DNA of 64,000 nucleotides. Origin: Imbroritus primus (GTDB lineage: Bacteria > Pseudomonadota > Gammaproteobacteria > Burkholderiales > Burkholderiaceae). A program made the position numbers and the translations under genes. Shown piece after piece: positions 19,819 through 29,192 of this stretch; the stretch's first letter is position 1, and each line of letters begins with the position of its first letter. A model generated the notes under the pieces. The model saw only the letters and a list, made by a program, of their open reading frames with translations, had not been told where the DNA came from and ran no database searches. The stretch covers positions 744,001 to 808,000 of the forward strand of contig AKCV02000015.1 of the NCBI GenBank assembly GCA_000272025.2, given 5' to 3'.

Positions 19819-20559
19819 ATGAGCAAGAAAATCGCGTACGTCACGGGCGGCATGGGTGGCATCGGCACCGTGATCTGCCAGCGCCTGGCCAAGGAAGGCT
19901 ATACGGTGGTTGCAGGCTGTGGCCCCAATTCCCCGCGCCGAGCCAAGTGGCTCGAGCAGCAAAAGGAACTCGGCTATGATTTCATTGCCTCCGAAGGCAA
20001 CGTGGCGGACTGGGATTCCACCAAGGCTGCCTTCGACAAGGTCAAGGCCGAAGTCGGACAGATCGACATCCTTGTCAACAATGCCGGCATCACGCGCGAC
20101 GTGGTATTCCGCAAGATGACGCGCGCCGACTGGGATGCCGTGATCGACACCAACCTGACCTCGCTGTTCAACGTCACCAAGCAGGTGATCGACGGCATGT
20201 GCGATCGCGGTTTTGGCCGCGTCGTCAACATCTCGTCGGTGAACGGCCAGAAGGGGCAATTTGGCCAGACCAACTACTCGACTGCCAAGGCGGGTATCCA
20301 CGGCTTCACCATGGCCCTGGCGCAGGAGGTGGCAACGAAGGGCGTGACGGTTAATACCGTGTCGCCGGGTTATATCGCCACCGATATGGTCAAGTCGATC
20401 CGTGAGGATGTGCTGGACAAGATCATTCAGACCATTCCGGTGAAGCGCCTGGGCACGCCAGCCGAGATTGCCTCGATCTGCGCGTGGCTGGCCTCTGAGG
20501 AAGCCGGCTTTGCAACCGGGGCCGATTTCTCGCTGAACGGCGGCCTGCACATGGGCTGA
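19819..20559 (+). CDS. phaB: NADPH-dependent acetoacetyl-CoA reductase PhaB
   Basis: Reduces acetoacetyl-CoA to (R)-3-hydroxybutyryl-CoA. A 246-aa SDR with glycine motif TGGMGGIG (residues 9-16), NNAG at 87-90, and catalytic S140, Y153 and K157, all as in C. necator PhaB. Third gene of the operon; a 9-bp perfect hairpin follows 15 bases after the stop. Confidence 0.98.
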   Translation: MSKKIAYVTGGMGGIGTVICQRLAKEGYTVVAGCGPNSPRRAKWLEQQKELGYDFIASEGNVADWDSTKAAFDKVKAEVGQIDILVNNAGITRDVVFRKMTRADWDAVIDTNLTSLFNVTKQVIDGMCDRGFGRVVNISSVNGQKGQFGQTNYSTAKAGIHGFTMALAQEVATKGVTVNTVSPGYIATDMVKSIREDVLDKIIQTIPVKRLGTPAEIASICAWLASEEAGFATGADFSLNGGLHMG

Positions 20560-20574
20560 TGGCCACCTTTTGTG

Positions 20575-20599
20575 TCGCGGCAAGCTTTGTTTGCCGCGA
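20575..20599 (+). terminator. Hairpin at the end of phaCAB
   Basis: TCGCGGCAA (20575-20583), 7-base loop, TTGCCGCGA (20591-20599). Perfect stem but no T-run. Between it and phaR (20600-20818) a TAGAAT box at 20686-20691 may be the phaR -10; I see nothing else there. Confidence 0.55.
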
Positions 20600-20818
20600 T
20601 GCAATACCGGCCTGCCGGGCCGTTCGATCGCACTGGCTCGGGTTTTCCCGATTCGTGTGATCTTTCCTTTGCGCCTTGATGGGCTTAGAATCGGATGAAG
20701 AGGACGGTCCGTACCCGTGGGCCGATACCCGTGTTTCCGATCACCAGCGCGATGCGCATTGCCGCACTGCATCCAATGCGGCGCAGCAGCCACCAAGCGA
20801 AACAACAGGACAGGATCA

Positions 20819-21382
20819 ATGGCCACGAGCAAAAAGAGCGCGGAACGACTGATCAAGAAATATCCCAACCGACGCCTGTACGATACGCAAACCAGCACCT
20901 ACATTACCCTTGCCGATGTGAAGCAGCTGGTGATGGAGTCCGAGGACTTTCGCGTGGTCGATGCCAAATCCGGCGAGGACCTCACGCGCAGCATCCTGCT
21001 GCAGATCATCCTGGAAGAGGAAACCGGCGGGGCGCCGATGTTCTCCGGCCCCATGCTGTCGCAGATCATTCGTTTCTACGGGCATGCCATGCAGGGCATG
21101 ATGGGCACGTATCTCGAAAAGAACATCCAGGCCTTTATCGATATCCAGAACAAACTCGCCGAGAATTCCAAGGATCTCTATCCGGGTAGTCCTGCGCTCA
21201 ATGCCGACGTGTGGTCGCAGTTCATGAATATGCAGGGCCCGATGATGCAGGGCATGATGAGCAGCTACATCGAGCAGAGCAAGAATCTCTTCATGCAGAT
21301 GCAGGAGCAGATGCAGTCGCAGACTCAGAACATGTTCGGCACGTTTCCGTTCAATCACCAGAACGACAAGAAATCGTCCTGA
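20819..21382 (+). CDS. phaR: PHB synthesis repressor PhaR
   Basis: A 187-aa regulator that binds both DNA and PHB and represses phasin genes until granules form. The N-terminal PHB/PHA accumulation regulator DNA-binding domain reads LIKKYPNRRLYDTQTSTYITLADVKQLV, followed by PHB-accumulation domains (APMFSGPMLSQIIRFYG) and a Met/Gln-rich C-terminus. The ATG at 20819 is used as the family begins MATSKKSAERLIKKYPNRRL. A strong terminator follows. Confidence 0.97.
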   Translation: MATSKKSAERLIKKYPNRRLYDTQTSTYITLADVKQLVMESEDFRVVDAKSGEDLTRSILLQIILEEETGGAPMFSGPMLSQIIRFYGHAMQGMMGTYLEKNIQAFIDIQNKLAENSKDLYPGSPALNADVWSQFMNMQGPMMQGMMSSYIEQSKNLFMQMQEQMQSQTQNMFGTFPFNHQNDKKSS

Positions 21383-21420
21383 GTATCGTCGCCATATGGT
21401 CGCCATACCGGCGGCATCGC

Positions 21421-21449
21421 AAAAAAGGGAGCCAATGGCTCCCTTTCTT
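21421..21449. terminator. Bidirectional terminator between phaR and mfd
   Basis: Perfect 10-bp stem AAAGGGAGCC (21424-21433), loop AAT, GGCTCCCTTT (21437-21446). Six A before the stem supply the T-run for mfd on the minus strand; CTTGTT follows on the plus strand. Confidence 0.88.
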
Positions 21450-21554
21450 GTTGGTACCGTTTGTGTCGCCGGTATCAGTCATGCGGGCGCGCGTGCACGC
21501 CGTGCGCCGGGCGTGCCGATGCGCCTGATCAACCGACGCACCTGATGTGCCCCT

Positions 21555-24500
21555 CTAGGCTGGCAGCAATTGCTTCAACGTCTGCTTGATCATTTGCGCA
21601 CGCTTGGCCACATCGGCGAGATCGCCTTCGATCCGTAGCCGGTCCTGCCCGGCCAGCTTGATATTGCGGTTTTTCTGTACCAGGTCGATGATCTTCAGCG
21701 CGTCCACTGGCGGATTCGGCATGAACTGCATGACGATGGTCTTCTCGCCCGCGTCGATCTTGCGAATTCCCAGTGGCTTGGCCGACAGGCGCAGGCGATG
21801 GGTCTCGATCAAAGCCTGCGCCTGTACGGGCAACTTCCCGAAACGGTCGATCAGTTCCTCATGCAGCGCATCGATCTGTTCCGCCGTCTCACAATTGGCG
21901 AGGCGCTTGTAGAGCGACAGGCGTTCGTGGACGTCGCCGCAGTAGTCGTTTGGCAGCAGGGCGGGGGAGCCGAGGCTGATCTCCGTCGTGGCATGCAAAG
22001 GTGCCATCAGATCGGGTTCCTTGCCAGCCTTCAGGGCCTTCACGGCTTCGTTCAGCATCTCGGTGTAGAGCTGGAAACCGATTTCCTGGATCTCGCCCGA
22101 TTGCTTGTCGCCCAGCACTTCGCCGGCGCCGCGAATTTCCAGGTCATGCATGGCGAGATAGAAGCCCGAGCCGAGCTCCTCCATCTGCTGGATTGCTTCC
22201 AGCCGGCGATAGGCCTGCTTGGTCATACCATCCAGATCCGGCACGAGCAGGTAGGCATATGCCTGGTGGTGCGAGCGGCCGACCCGTCCGCGCAACTGAT
22301 GCAGCTGCGCCAGGCCGAACTTGTCAGCCCGGTGGATCAGGATGGTATTGGCGGTGGGCACGTCGATACCGGTTTCGATGATGGTGGTGCACAGCAGGAT
22401 ATTGGCCCGCTGCGCCACGAAATCGCGCATCACGCGTTCGAGATCGCGCTCGTGCATCTGGCCGTGGGCCACCACGACACGGGCCTCTGGCACCAGCGCC
22501 TCCAGGGCGGCGCGCTTGTTCTCGATGGTCTCCACTTCGTTGTGGAGGAAGTACACCTGCCCGCCGCGCTTGAGTTCACGCAGGATCGCTTCGCGCAGCA
22601 CGCCGTCTTCCTCGCGGCGCACAAAAGTCTTGATCGCCAGTCGCTTCTGTGGCGCCGTGGCGATCACCGAGAAATCGCGCAAGCCTTCGAGCGCCATGCC
22701 CAGCGTGCGCGGGATCGGCGTCGCGGTCAGCGTCAGGATATCAACCTCGGCGCGCAAGGTCTTGAGCGCTTCTTTCTGGCGCACGCCGAAACGGTGCTCC
22801 TCGTCGATGATCACCAGGCCGAGGCGCTTGAACCGTACGTCCGGCGACAGCAGCTTGTGCGTGCCGATAACGATATCGACCGTGCCGTCATTGATAGCCT
22901 TGACGGCGGCATCGATTTCCTTCTTGCTCTTGAAACGTGAGATTTCCGCGATCCGCACTGGCCACTCGGCGAAGCGGTCGGTCAGGGTCTGGAAATGCTG
23001 CTCGGCCAGCAGCGTTGTCGGTGCGAGGATCGCTACCTGCTTGCCGCCCATCACCGCCACGAAGGCGGCGCGCAACGCTACCTCGGTCTTGCCGAAGCCG
23101 ACGTCGCCACACACCAGCCGGTCCATCGGCTTGCCGGAGGTCATGTCGCCGATCACCGCCTGGATGGCGGCAGCCTGGTCGGGTGTTTCCTCGAAGCCAA
23201 AGCTGTCGGCAAAGGTTTCATAGTCCTTGTGCGACAAGGCGAAGGCGTGGCCTTCGCGGGCCGCACGGCGTGCGTAGAGGTTCAGCAATTCCGCCGCGGT
23301 ATCACGGATCTGTTCGGCTGCGCGGCGGCGCGCACGTTCCCACTGGCCCGATCCGAGCTGATGGATCGGCGCCGATTCTGGATCAGCGCCCGAGTATCGC
23401 GAAATCACGTGCAGCTGGTGCACCGGCACATACAGCTTGCTGCCGCTGGCATAGTCAAGGTGCAGGAACTCTTCTTCGCCCTGGCCGAGGTCAAGCGTGA
23501 CCAGTCCTTGGTACCGCCCGATGCCGTGTTCGCTGTGTACGACCGGATCGCCGATCTTCAATTCGGCGAGGTCACGCACCATGGCATCGACAGCGCTTGC
23601 CTGCTCCTGCTTGCGGCGGCCGGTACGGCGCATGGTCGCCGCGAACAGTTCGGCTTCGGTCACGAAGGCCAGGGCTTCGGCGGGAATCGCAAAGCCTGAA
23701 TGCAGGGGGGCGACGCTCAAGGCAAAACGTGCATCAGAGGCAAGAAAGGCCTGCAGGCCATCGACCTGGGCTGGCTGCAAGCCGCTTTCGCCGAAGAGTT
23801 GTGCCAGCGTCTCGCGCCGGCCGGCCGAATCGGCGCACACCAGCACGCGCGCATCGCTGCGCATCAGGAACGACTCGAGATTGACCAGCGGATCCTCGGC
23901 GCGGCGATTGACTGCCACATCAGGAATCGGCGTCGTCAGGGCGTCCGGGGATGGGTCGGCCTTGAGCACGAGACGTGCGTGTACGCCTGCCGCGATATGG
24001 AAGGCATCTTCCTGCAGGAACAGCGTCTCAGGTAGCATCAGCGGTCGTTCGCGGTTGTGCCGCATGAAGTTGTAGCGCTGTTGCGTGTCCTGCCAGAAAC
24101 GGCGGATGGCGTCTTCGAGATTGCCCACATAGGCAATCTGCGTCTCGGTCGGCAGATAGTCGAACAGCGTCGCCGTGCTGTCGAAGAACAGCGGCAGGTA
24201 GTACTCGATACCCGCGCTGGGCACGCCGTTGCCGATGTCCTTGTAGATCGTTGAGCGGCTTGGGTCCCCCTCGAATATCTCGCGCCAGCGGCCGCGGAAT
24301 GCGGTGCGCGCGGCCTCGTCCATGGGGAATTCGCGGCCTGGCAACAACCGGACCTCATCGACCGGATAGAGGCTGCGCTGACTGTCGGGATCGAAGGCAC
24401 GGATGCTGTCGATTTCGTCGTCGAACAGGTCGAGGCGGTACGGCAGGCCGGAACCCATCGGAAACAGGTCGATCAGGCCGCCGCGTACGCTGTATTCGCC

Positions 24501-24992
24501 GGGGCGCATCACGGCGCTCACATGCTCGTAGCCAGCCAGCGTCAGTTGGGCCTTCAAGGCCGCCTCGTCGAGCTTCGCCCCGCGCTTGAAGAAGAAGGTG
24601 TAGGCGGCCAGAAAGGCGGGCGGGGCGAGCCGATAGAGCGCAGTCGTGGCCGGGACGATGACAATGTCGCATTGTCCTGTCTGGATGTCATGCAGCGTCG
24701 CCAGCCGCTCCGAGACCAGGTCCTGGTGTGGCGAAAAGCTGTCGTACGGCAACGTCTCCCAGTCCGGCAGCAAGCGGATCTTCAGGTCTGGCGCATACCA
24801 GCCGATCTCATCCGTCAGGCGTTGCGCATCCACTGCGCTCGCGCACACTACGGCGAGCATGGGAACCGTCGCACGGTGGCGCAGGAAATACCGGGCCAGC
24901 AACAACGCGTCGGCGGAGCCGTGCAGGCCGGCAAACACAAAGCGCTGGCCAGCTTTGACCAATGGAAGGGCTTCGAGGCGGAGATCGGACAT
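21555..24992 (-). CDS. mfd: Transcription-repair coupling factor Mfd
   Basis: A 1145-aa ATPase that removes stalled RNA polymerase and recruits UvrA. N-terminal UvrB-like region (LPDWETLPYDSFSPHQDLVSERL), RNA polymerase-interacting CarD-like segment (IGDPVVHSEHGIGRYQGL), helicase core with Walker A GDVGFGKTEVALRA (K635) and DEEHRFGV, and C-terminal TRCF domain. Start at 24992 gives the usual N-terminus MSDLRLEALPL. Unusual: no clear Shine-Dalgarno, and a GC hairpin plus two T-runs directly precede the ATG. Confidence 0.97.
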   Translation of the reverse strand: MSDLRLEALPLVKAGQRFVFAGLHGSADALLLARYFLRHRATVPMLAVVCASAVDAQRLTDEIGWYAPDLKIRLLPDWETLPYDSFSPHQDLVSERLATLHDIQTGQCDIVIVPATTALYRLAPPAFLAAYTFFFKRGAKLDEAALKAQLTLAGYEHVSAVMRPGEYSVRGGLIDLFPMGSGLPYRLDLFDDEIDSIRAFDPDSQRSLYPVDEVRLLPGREFPMDEAARTAFRGRWREIFEGDPSRSTIYKDIGNGVPSAGIEYYLPLFFDSTATLFDYLPTETQIAYVGNLEDAIRRFWQDTQQRYNFMRHNRERPLMLPETLFLQEDAFHIAAGVHARLVLKADPSPDALTTPIPDVAVNRRAEDPLVNLESFLMRSDARVLVCADSAGRRETLAQLFGESGLQPAQVDGLQAFLASDARFALSVAPLHSGFAIPAEALAFVTEAELFAATMRRTGRRKQEQASAVDAMVRDLAELKIGDPVVHSEHGIGRYQGLVTLDLGQGEEEFLHLDYASGSKLYVPVHQLHVISRYSGADPESAPIHQLGSGQWERARRRAAEQIRDTAAELLNLYARRAAREGHAFALSHKDYETFADSFGFEETPDQAAAIQAVIGDMTSGKPMDRLVCGDVGFGKTEVALRAAFVAVMGGKQVAILAPTTLLAEQHFQTLTDRFAEWPVRIAEISRFKSKKEIDAAVKAINDGTVDIVIGTHKLLSPDVRFKRLGLVIIDEEHRFGVRQKEALKTLRAEVDILTLTATPIPRTLGMALEGLRDFSVIATAPQKRLAIKTFVRREEDGVLREAILRELKRGGQVYFLHNEVETIENKRAALEALVPEARVVVAHGQMHERDLERVMRDFVAQRANILLCTTIIETGIDVPTANTILIHRADKFGLAQLHQLRGRVGRSHHQAYAYLLVPDLDGMTKQAYRRLEAIQQMEELGSGFYLAMHDLEIRGAGEVLGDKQSGEIQEIGFQLYTEMLNEAVKALKAGKEPDLMAPLHATTEISLGSPALLPNDYCGDVHERLSLYKRLANCETAEQIDALHEELIDRFGKLPVQAQALIETHRLRLSAKPLGIRKIDAGEKTIVMQFMPNPPVDALKIIDLVQKNRNIKLAGQDRLRIEGDLADVAKRAQMIKQTLKQLLPA

Positions 24993-25028
24993 AAAAACGG
25001 CAAAACCCCGCCGGACGTGCGGGCGGGG
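24993..25028 (-). promoter_or_regulatory. Terminator-like hairpin in the mfd leader
   Basis: On the minus strand CCCCGCC / GGCGGGG (25022-25028 with 25006-25012, loop 9) is followed by TTTT, GCCG, TTTTT and then the mfd ATG. The wider gap to ispD (25029-25212) has a TATAAT on the minus strand at 25099-25104. Confidence 0.4.
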
Positions 25029-25212
25029 GTGGTTCCTGTGTGGGGCAGCGGCACCGGCGCGGCAAAATGCCGGGGTGTGCAGACTGCGGTCAACCGTTAT
25101 TATAAAATCCCGGACGGCATTGCTGCAGCATTGCCGTGCCAATCTGCGTATTTTCGATGGTGCTGTCCGTTGCGGGCCGAACCGTCCTACCGTCGCCCGC
25201 GGGGCGTGCCTG

Positions 25213-25998
25213 ATGACCCTGTCTTTCGATCCTGCTGGATCCCTCCGTCCTGCCGATGATACCGCGGCGCCTGGCTCACCTCGCTTCTACGGCCTGATTC
25301 CATGTGCGGGCGTCGGGTCGCGTGCAGGCACAACCCAGCCCAAGCAATATGAGCCGCTCGCCGGTGTGCCGATGCTGCGCTATGCGTTGGCGGCGTTCTC
25401 CGCCAGTCCTTCGATTGCCCGTACCGTGCTGGTGCTGGCGCCAGGCGACCAGTCGCTGCATCGCCGTTTCGACGAGGCGCTGTTTGCGGGGCTGCGTTTC
25501 GATGTTGCGTATTGCGGCGGCGCGTCGCGTCAGGCCTCGGTGCGTAATGGACTCGATGCACTGGTCGCGCAGGGAGCAGGGGCGGATGACTGGGTACTGG
25601 TGCATGATGCAGCCCGGCCGGGGCTGCTGCCCGGCATGATCGAGAACCTGGTCCGGCACGCGGACGGCGACGGCGCATTGCTCGCCCTGCCGGTGGCCGA
25701 CACCCTGAAACGGGCAGATGACACAGCTTGCAGCGCCGGTACGGTTTCCCGGGACGGCCTGTGGCAGGCGCAGACGCCGCAGATGTTCCGCATCGGCCGC
25801 CTGATGGATGCGCTCGATCAGGCCGAGGCCAGCGGGGCTGTCGTCACGGACGAGGCCAGTGCGGTGGAGTTGCTGGGGGACCGGCCGGTGCTGGTGCGGG
25901 GCTCGCTGCGCAATTTCAAGGTAACGTATCCTGAAGACTTCGCGCTGGCTGAGTGTTTTCTCGCTAGCAATCCTCATTCTTCCAGGCGGGAACCATGA
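25213..25998 (+). CDS. ispD: 2-C-methyl-D-erythritol 4-phosphate cytidylyltransferase IspD
   Basis: Third step of the MEP isoprenoid pathway, coupling CTP and MEP. 261 aa with [33 protein letters not shown], the nucleotidyltransferase motif with the catalytic basic residues, VLVHDAARP and later PQMFRIGRL. The start at 25213 leaves a 20-residue extension before the core. The stop overlaps the ispF start by 4 bases (ATGA), so translation is coupled. Divergent from mfd. Confidence 0.96.
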   Translation: MTLSFDPAGSLRPADDTAAPGSPRFYGLIPCAGVGSRAGTTQPKQYEPLAGVPMLRYALAAFSASPSIARTVLVLAPGDQSLHRRFDEALFAGLRFDVAYCGGASRQASVRNGLDALVAQGAGADDWVLVHDAARPGLLPGMIENLVRHADGDGALLALPVADTLKRADDTACSAGTVSRDGLWQAQTPQMFRIGRLMDALDQAEASGAVVTDEASAVELLGDRPVLVRGSLRNFKVTYPEDFALAECFLASNPHSSRREP

Positions 25999-26501
25999 TT
26001 CCATTCGACGTTCGGGTCGGGCAGGGCTATGACGTGCATGCGCTGGTGGCGGGCCGCCCGCTGATTCTTGGCGGCGTGACGATTCCCCATGACAAGGGCC
26101 TGCTCGGCCATTCCGATGCCGATGCCTTGTTGCATGCCCTGACCGATGCGCTGTTCGGCGCGGCCGGGCTTGGCGATATCGGTCGCCATTTCCCCGATAC
26201 CGATCCTGCGTTTGCCGGAGCGGACAGCCGCGTGCTGCTGCGTGAAGCCGCCGCACGCGTGCGCGCCGCCGGCTATGCCATCGGCAATGTCGACGCGACC
26301 GTGATTGCCCAGGCGCCCAAGCTGGCGCCGCATGTCAACGGCATGGTCGAGAATATCGCGCAGGATCTTGGCATCGCTGTTGAACGTGTCAACGTCAAGG
26401 CCAAGACCAACGAAAAACTGGGTTACCTGGGCCGTCAGGAAGCCATCGAGGCGCAAGCCGTGGCCTTGCTGCTGCGTTGCGAAGGTGAATCGAAGGATTG
26501 A
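25995..26501 (+). CDS. ispF: 2-C-methyl-D-erythritol 2,4-cyclodiphosphate synthase IspF
   Basis: Fifth step of the MEP pathway, cyclising CDP-ME 2-phosphate. 168 aa with metal ligands D13, H15 (GYDVHAL) and H47 ([28 protein letters not shown]). Starts within the ispD stop. Ends 62 bases before the convergent histidine kinase stop. Confidence 0.97.
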   Translation: MIPFDVRVGQGYDVHALVAGRPLILGGVTIPHDKGLLGHSDADALLHALTDALFGAAGLGDIGRHFPDTDPAFAGADSRVLLREAAARVRAAGYAIGNVDATVIAQAPKLAPHVNGMVENIAQDLGIAVERVNVKAKTNEKLGYLGRQEAIEAQAVALLLRCEGESKD

Positions 26502-26563
26502 GGCGAGGGCTGCAACGGACAAAGGCCGCAGTGGAACGCTGGCACCTTGTTGCCGATGAGCAT

Positions 26564-27904
26564 TCAGGCAAGCGGAAAACTCGCACGCACGATCAGGCCG
26601 CTGCCAGGCGGTTCGCGGTTTACCATCGTCAACTGGCCGCCGGAACGTTGCACGATACGACTGACGATGGACATGCCCAGCCCGGCACCCTTGGCCTCGG
26701 TGCGCGCCGAATCGAGCCGGTAGAACGGACGTGTCAGTAGCGGCAATTGATCGGCCGGCACGCCCTGGCCGTGGTCCATGACTTCCAGGATCGCCGCGCC
26801 ATGCTCCATGCGCGTGACGATCACGATTTCCGCGCATTCCTTGCCTGGCGTCTTGCCATAACGGCGGGCGTTTTCCACGAGATTGTCAAGCACGCGCAGC
26901 ACATCCATGCGGTTCGACAGGGCCGCGACGGAAGGCGCCAGTTGCAGTGTCAGCGTGACATCGGCCAGTGTGGCATAGCGCGGCACGGCTTCCTGCACAA
27001 GTTCCGACAGATCGACGGGACTCGCCGCGGTGTCCGACGGGCGGGCGTATTCCAGGAACTGACCGATGATCTGGTCCATCTGCTCGATGTCGCCGATCAT
27101 GGCATCCCGCGTGGCCTGGTCGGCCGGGCTCATTTCTGTTTCCAGCCGCAGCCGGGTCAACGGTGTGCGCAAGTCATGCGAAATGCCGGCCAGCATCACC
27201 ACCCGGTCGTGTTCGAGCTGGCGGAGATCCTTCACCATCTGGTTGAAACTGTGATTGGCCAGCGCCACCTCGCTGGCACCGCGCTCGGGCAGCGGCGCGG
27301 GCTCCTGACCGGTACCGAGCTCGCGAGCCGCGTTGGCCAGCACCTTGAGCGGATGATTGACGCGCGAGGTGATGAACGCCGCGCCCAGGATCGACAGTAC
27401 CAGCGCCGCAATGCTCCACCAGAGCCACTGCAGGCCCGGCACATGCTCGAAGCGGTCCTGGCTAATGGCGACCCAGTAATCGTCGCCCTCGATCTGGAAG
27501 CTGATCCATACGCCGGGAATGTCGTTCACGGCTGTCGCGATCACGGTATCGTCGCCGAGCCGGGCGCGGATCTCGTGCTGCACCAGCTGCGTCAGGAATG
27601 GACTGGCAGTGGGTACTTTGTAGTTGTCCTCTTCCTCACGCGGATAGACCTTGATGCCTTCGTTCTGCACGAGGTCGAGCAGCAGGAAGCGCCGCCGCAC
27701 CGGGTCGGAATAGAGCAGGGCCGCGCGGGTCAGCTTGACCACGCTGACCACCTGCAGCGCAATCTGCTGGGCGCGCGGCGCGCGCTCGAAGATGCGGAAG
27801 CTCTGGAACCACATGCCGAGCGACAGCACGATCAGCAGGGCAATCAGCATGAAGGTCCGCCAGAACAGCGAACCGAAGAAGTCGGAGAAGACGCGCCTGA
27901 ACAC
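26564..27904 (-). CDS. envZ: EnvZ/RisS-type sensor histidine kinase
   Basis: A 446-aa inner-membrane sensor. Two transmembrane segments (about residues 15-34 and 161-180) enclose a periplasmic domain of some 125 residues; a HAMP linker follows, then the phosphoacceptor motif ISHDLRTPLTRLR with H243, and an ATPase domain with N box DNLVENARRYG and GxGLGMSIV. Partner regulator ends 15 bases upstream. The pair is closest in my reading to RisS/RisA of Bordetella and OmpR/EnvZ-like pairs of Burkholderiales. Signal unknown. Confidence 0.85.
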   Translation of the reverse strand: MFRRVFSDFFGSLFWRTFMLIALLIVLSLGMWFQSFRIFERAPRAQQIALQVVSVVKLTRAALLYSDPVRRRFLLLDLVQNEGIKVYPREEEDNYKVPTASPFLTQLVQHEIRARLGDDTVIATAVNDIPGVWISFQIEGDDYWVAISQDRFEHVPGLQWLWWSIAALVLSILGAAFITSRVNHPLKVLANAARELGTGQEPAPLPERGASEVALANHSFNQMVKDLRQLEHDRVVMLAGISHDLRTPLTRLRLETEMSPADQATRDAMIGDIEQMDQIIGQFLEYARPSDTAASPVDLSELVQEAVPRYATLADVTLTLQLAPSVAALSNRMDVLRVLDNLVENARRYGKTPGKECAEIVIVTRMEHGAAILEVMDHGQGVPADQLPLLTRPFYRLDSARTEAKGAGLGMSIVSRIVQRSGGQLTMVNREPPGSGLIVRASFPLA

Positions 27905-27919
27905 GATACGGCAGTGCCG

Positions 27920-28642
27920 TTATTTCACGCCATCCGGAATAAAGACATAGCCAAGTCCCCACACCGTCTGGATGAAGCGCGGATTGCTCGGATCCGTTTC
28001 GATCAGCTTGCGCAGGCGCGAGATCTGGACGTCCAGGCTGCGGTCGAAGACTTCATATTCCCTGCCTCGAGCCATTTCCATGAGCTTCTCGCGCGACAGG
28101 GGCTGGCGCGGGTGACGGGCGAAAACCTTGAGTACCGAGAATTCGCCGGTCGTCAGCGTGATTTCATCCTCGCCCTTGGTCAGCGTGCGGGTCGCAAGAT
28201 TGAGGACGAAATCGCCGAAGGCAAAGCTTTCCGGCGCTTCCGATGGCGCACCCGGCACTTCAGCGGGGCCTTTGCGACGCAGTACCGCGTGAATGCGCGC
28301 AATCAGTTCGCGCGGATTAAAGGGCTTGGGCAGATAATCGTCCGCGCCCATTTCCAGCCCGACAATGCGGTCCACATCCTCGCCCTTGGCAGTGAGCATG
28401 ATGATCGGCGTCTGGTCATTGGCTCCGCGGAGCCGGCGGCAGATCGACAGGCCATCTTCCCCGGGCATCATCAGGTCGAGCACCAGCAGGTCGAAGCGCT
28501 CGCGTAGCCAGAGCTTGTTCATCGCCGTGGCGTTTTCCGCCACCAGTACCGTAAACCCCTGATCGCCCAGATAGCGACGCAGCAGATCGCGCAAACGGGG
28601 GTCGTCGTCTACGACAAGAATCTTGTAGCTGGTATTTTCCAT
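27920..28642 (-). CDS. ompR: OmpR/RisA-type response regulator
   Basis: A 240-aa regulator with receiver domain (phosphoacceptor D56 in LLVLDLMMPG; K106 in LPKPFNPREL) and a C-terminal winged helix (SREKLMEMARGREYEVFDRSLDVQISRLRKLIE, RFIQTVWGLGYVF). It precedes and is co-transcribed with the kinase. The 212-base gap upstream (28643-28854) shows no feature I can name. Confidence 0.9.
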   Translation of the reverse strand: MENTSYKILVVDDDPRLRDLLRRYLGDQGFTVLVAENATAMNKLWLRERFDLLVLDLMMPGEDGLSICRRLRGANDQTPIIMLTAKGEDVDRIVGLEMGADDYLPKPFNPRELIARIHAVLRRKGPAEVPGAPSEAPESFAFGDFVLNLATRTLTKGEDEITLTTGEFSVLKVFARHPRQPLSREKLMEMARGREYEVFDRSLDVQISRLRKLIETDPSNPRFIQTVWGLGYVFIPDGVK

Positions 28643-28854
28643 GGCGGTATCTTAGCGATAAAAGCAAGCCGGTTAAACAGACAATCGCGGGGAATCAACG
28701 AAAGAGAAACAACTGGTTACATACTTTACGCGACCACGGAAGGCCTTGTGCACCCTACGCCCGCGCGTGCACGGTAAACTTTCGGGCAGCCACCGAACTC
28801 CATCGGACTGCCGATCGACCAAATCATTCCCGCAGACTGACGCGCCATTTTCCC

Positions 28855-29166
28855 ATGCCTTTATCCCGGCTGCTTGTTTCCGTTGCCTTGCTGTTTGCGG
28901 CGTCCGCATTGGCGCTGCCGGAAGGCGTCGCCCATGCAGCCGGAGACCGCAAGACGAAGATGCGCAAGGACACAGGGCGGCATGGCAAGGAGCCGGGTCA
29001 GGCAGCCCGTCGCGAGCGGGAACGCCGGGCAGCACCAGCGCATGGACACCAGCAGGGACGCCAGCAGGGACGCCATGGCGGCGGGCACATGCTGGCCCCC
29101 AACGAGCGGCAGAACCTGCGCCAGAGCGTGTACGATGCCATGCGCGATATCTATCACGGCGGCTGA
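28855..29166 (+). CDS. Small exported basic protein of unknown function
   Basis: A 103-aa protein with a signal peptide (MPLSRLLVSVALLFAASALAL, likely cleaved after AHAA at about 29). The mature part is very basic, Arg-, Gln-, Gly- and His-rich with an imperfect repeat QQGRQQGRHGGG, then a more ordered C-terminus NERQNLRQSVYDAMRDIYHGG. No family recognised. It stands alone between the ompR promoter and hpnE. Confidence 0.6.
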   Translation: MPLSRLLVSVALLFAASALALPEGVAHAAGDRKTKMRKDTGRHGKEPGQAARRERERRAAPAHGHQQGRQQGRHGGGHMLAPNERQNLRQSVYDAMRDIYHGG

Positions 29167-29192
29167 TCCAGCGGAATACCCCGTATGACGCG

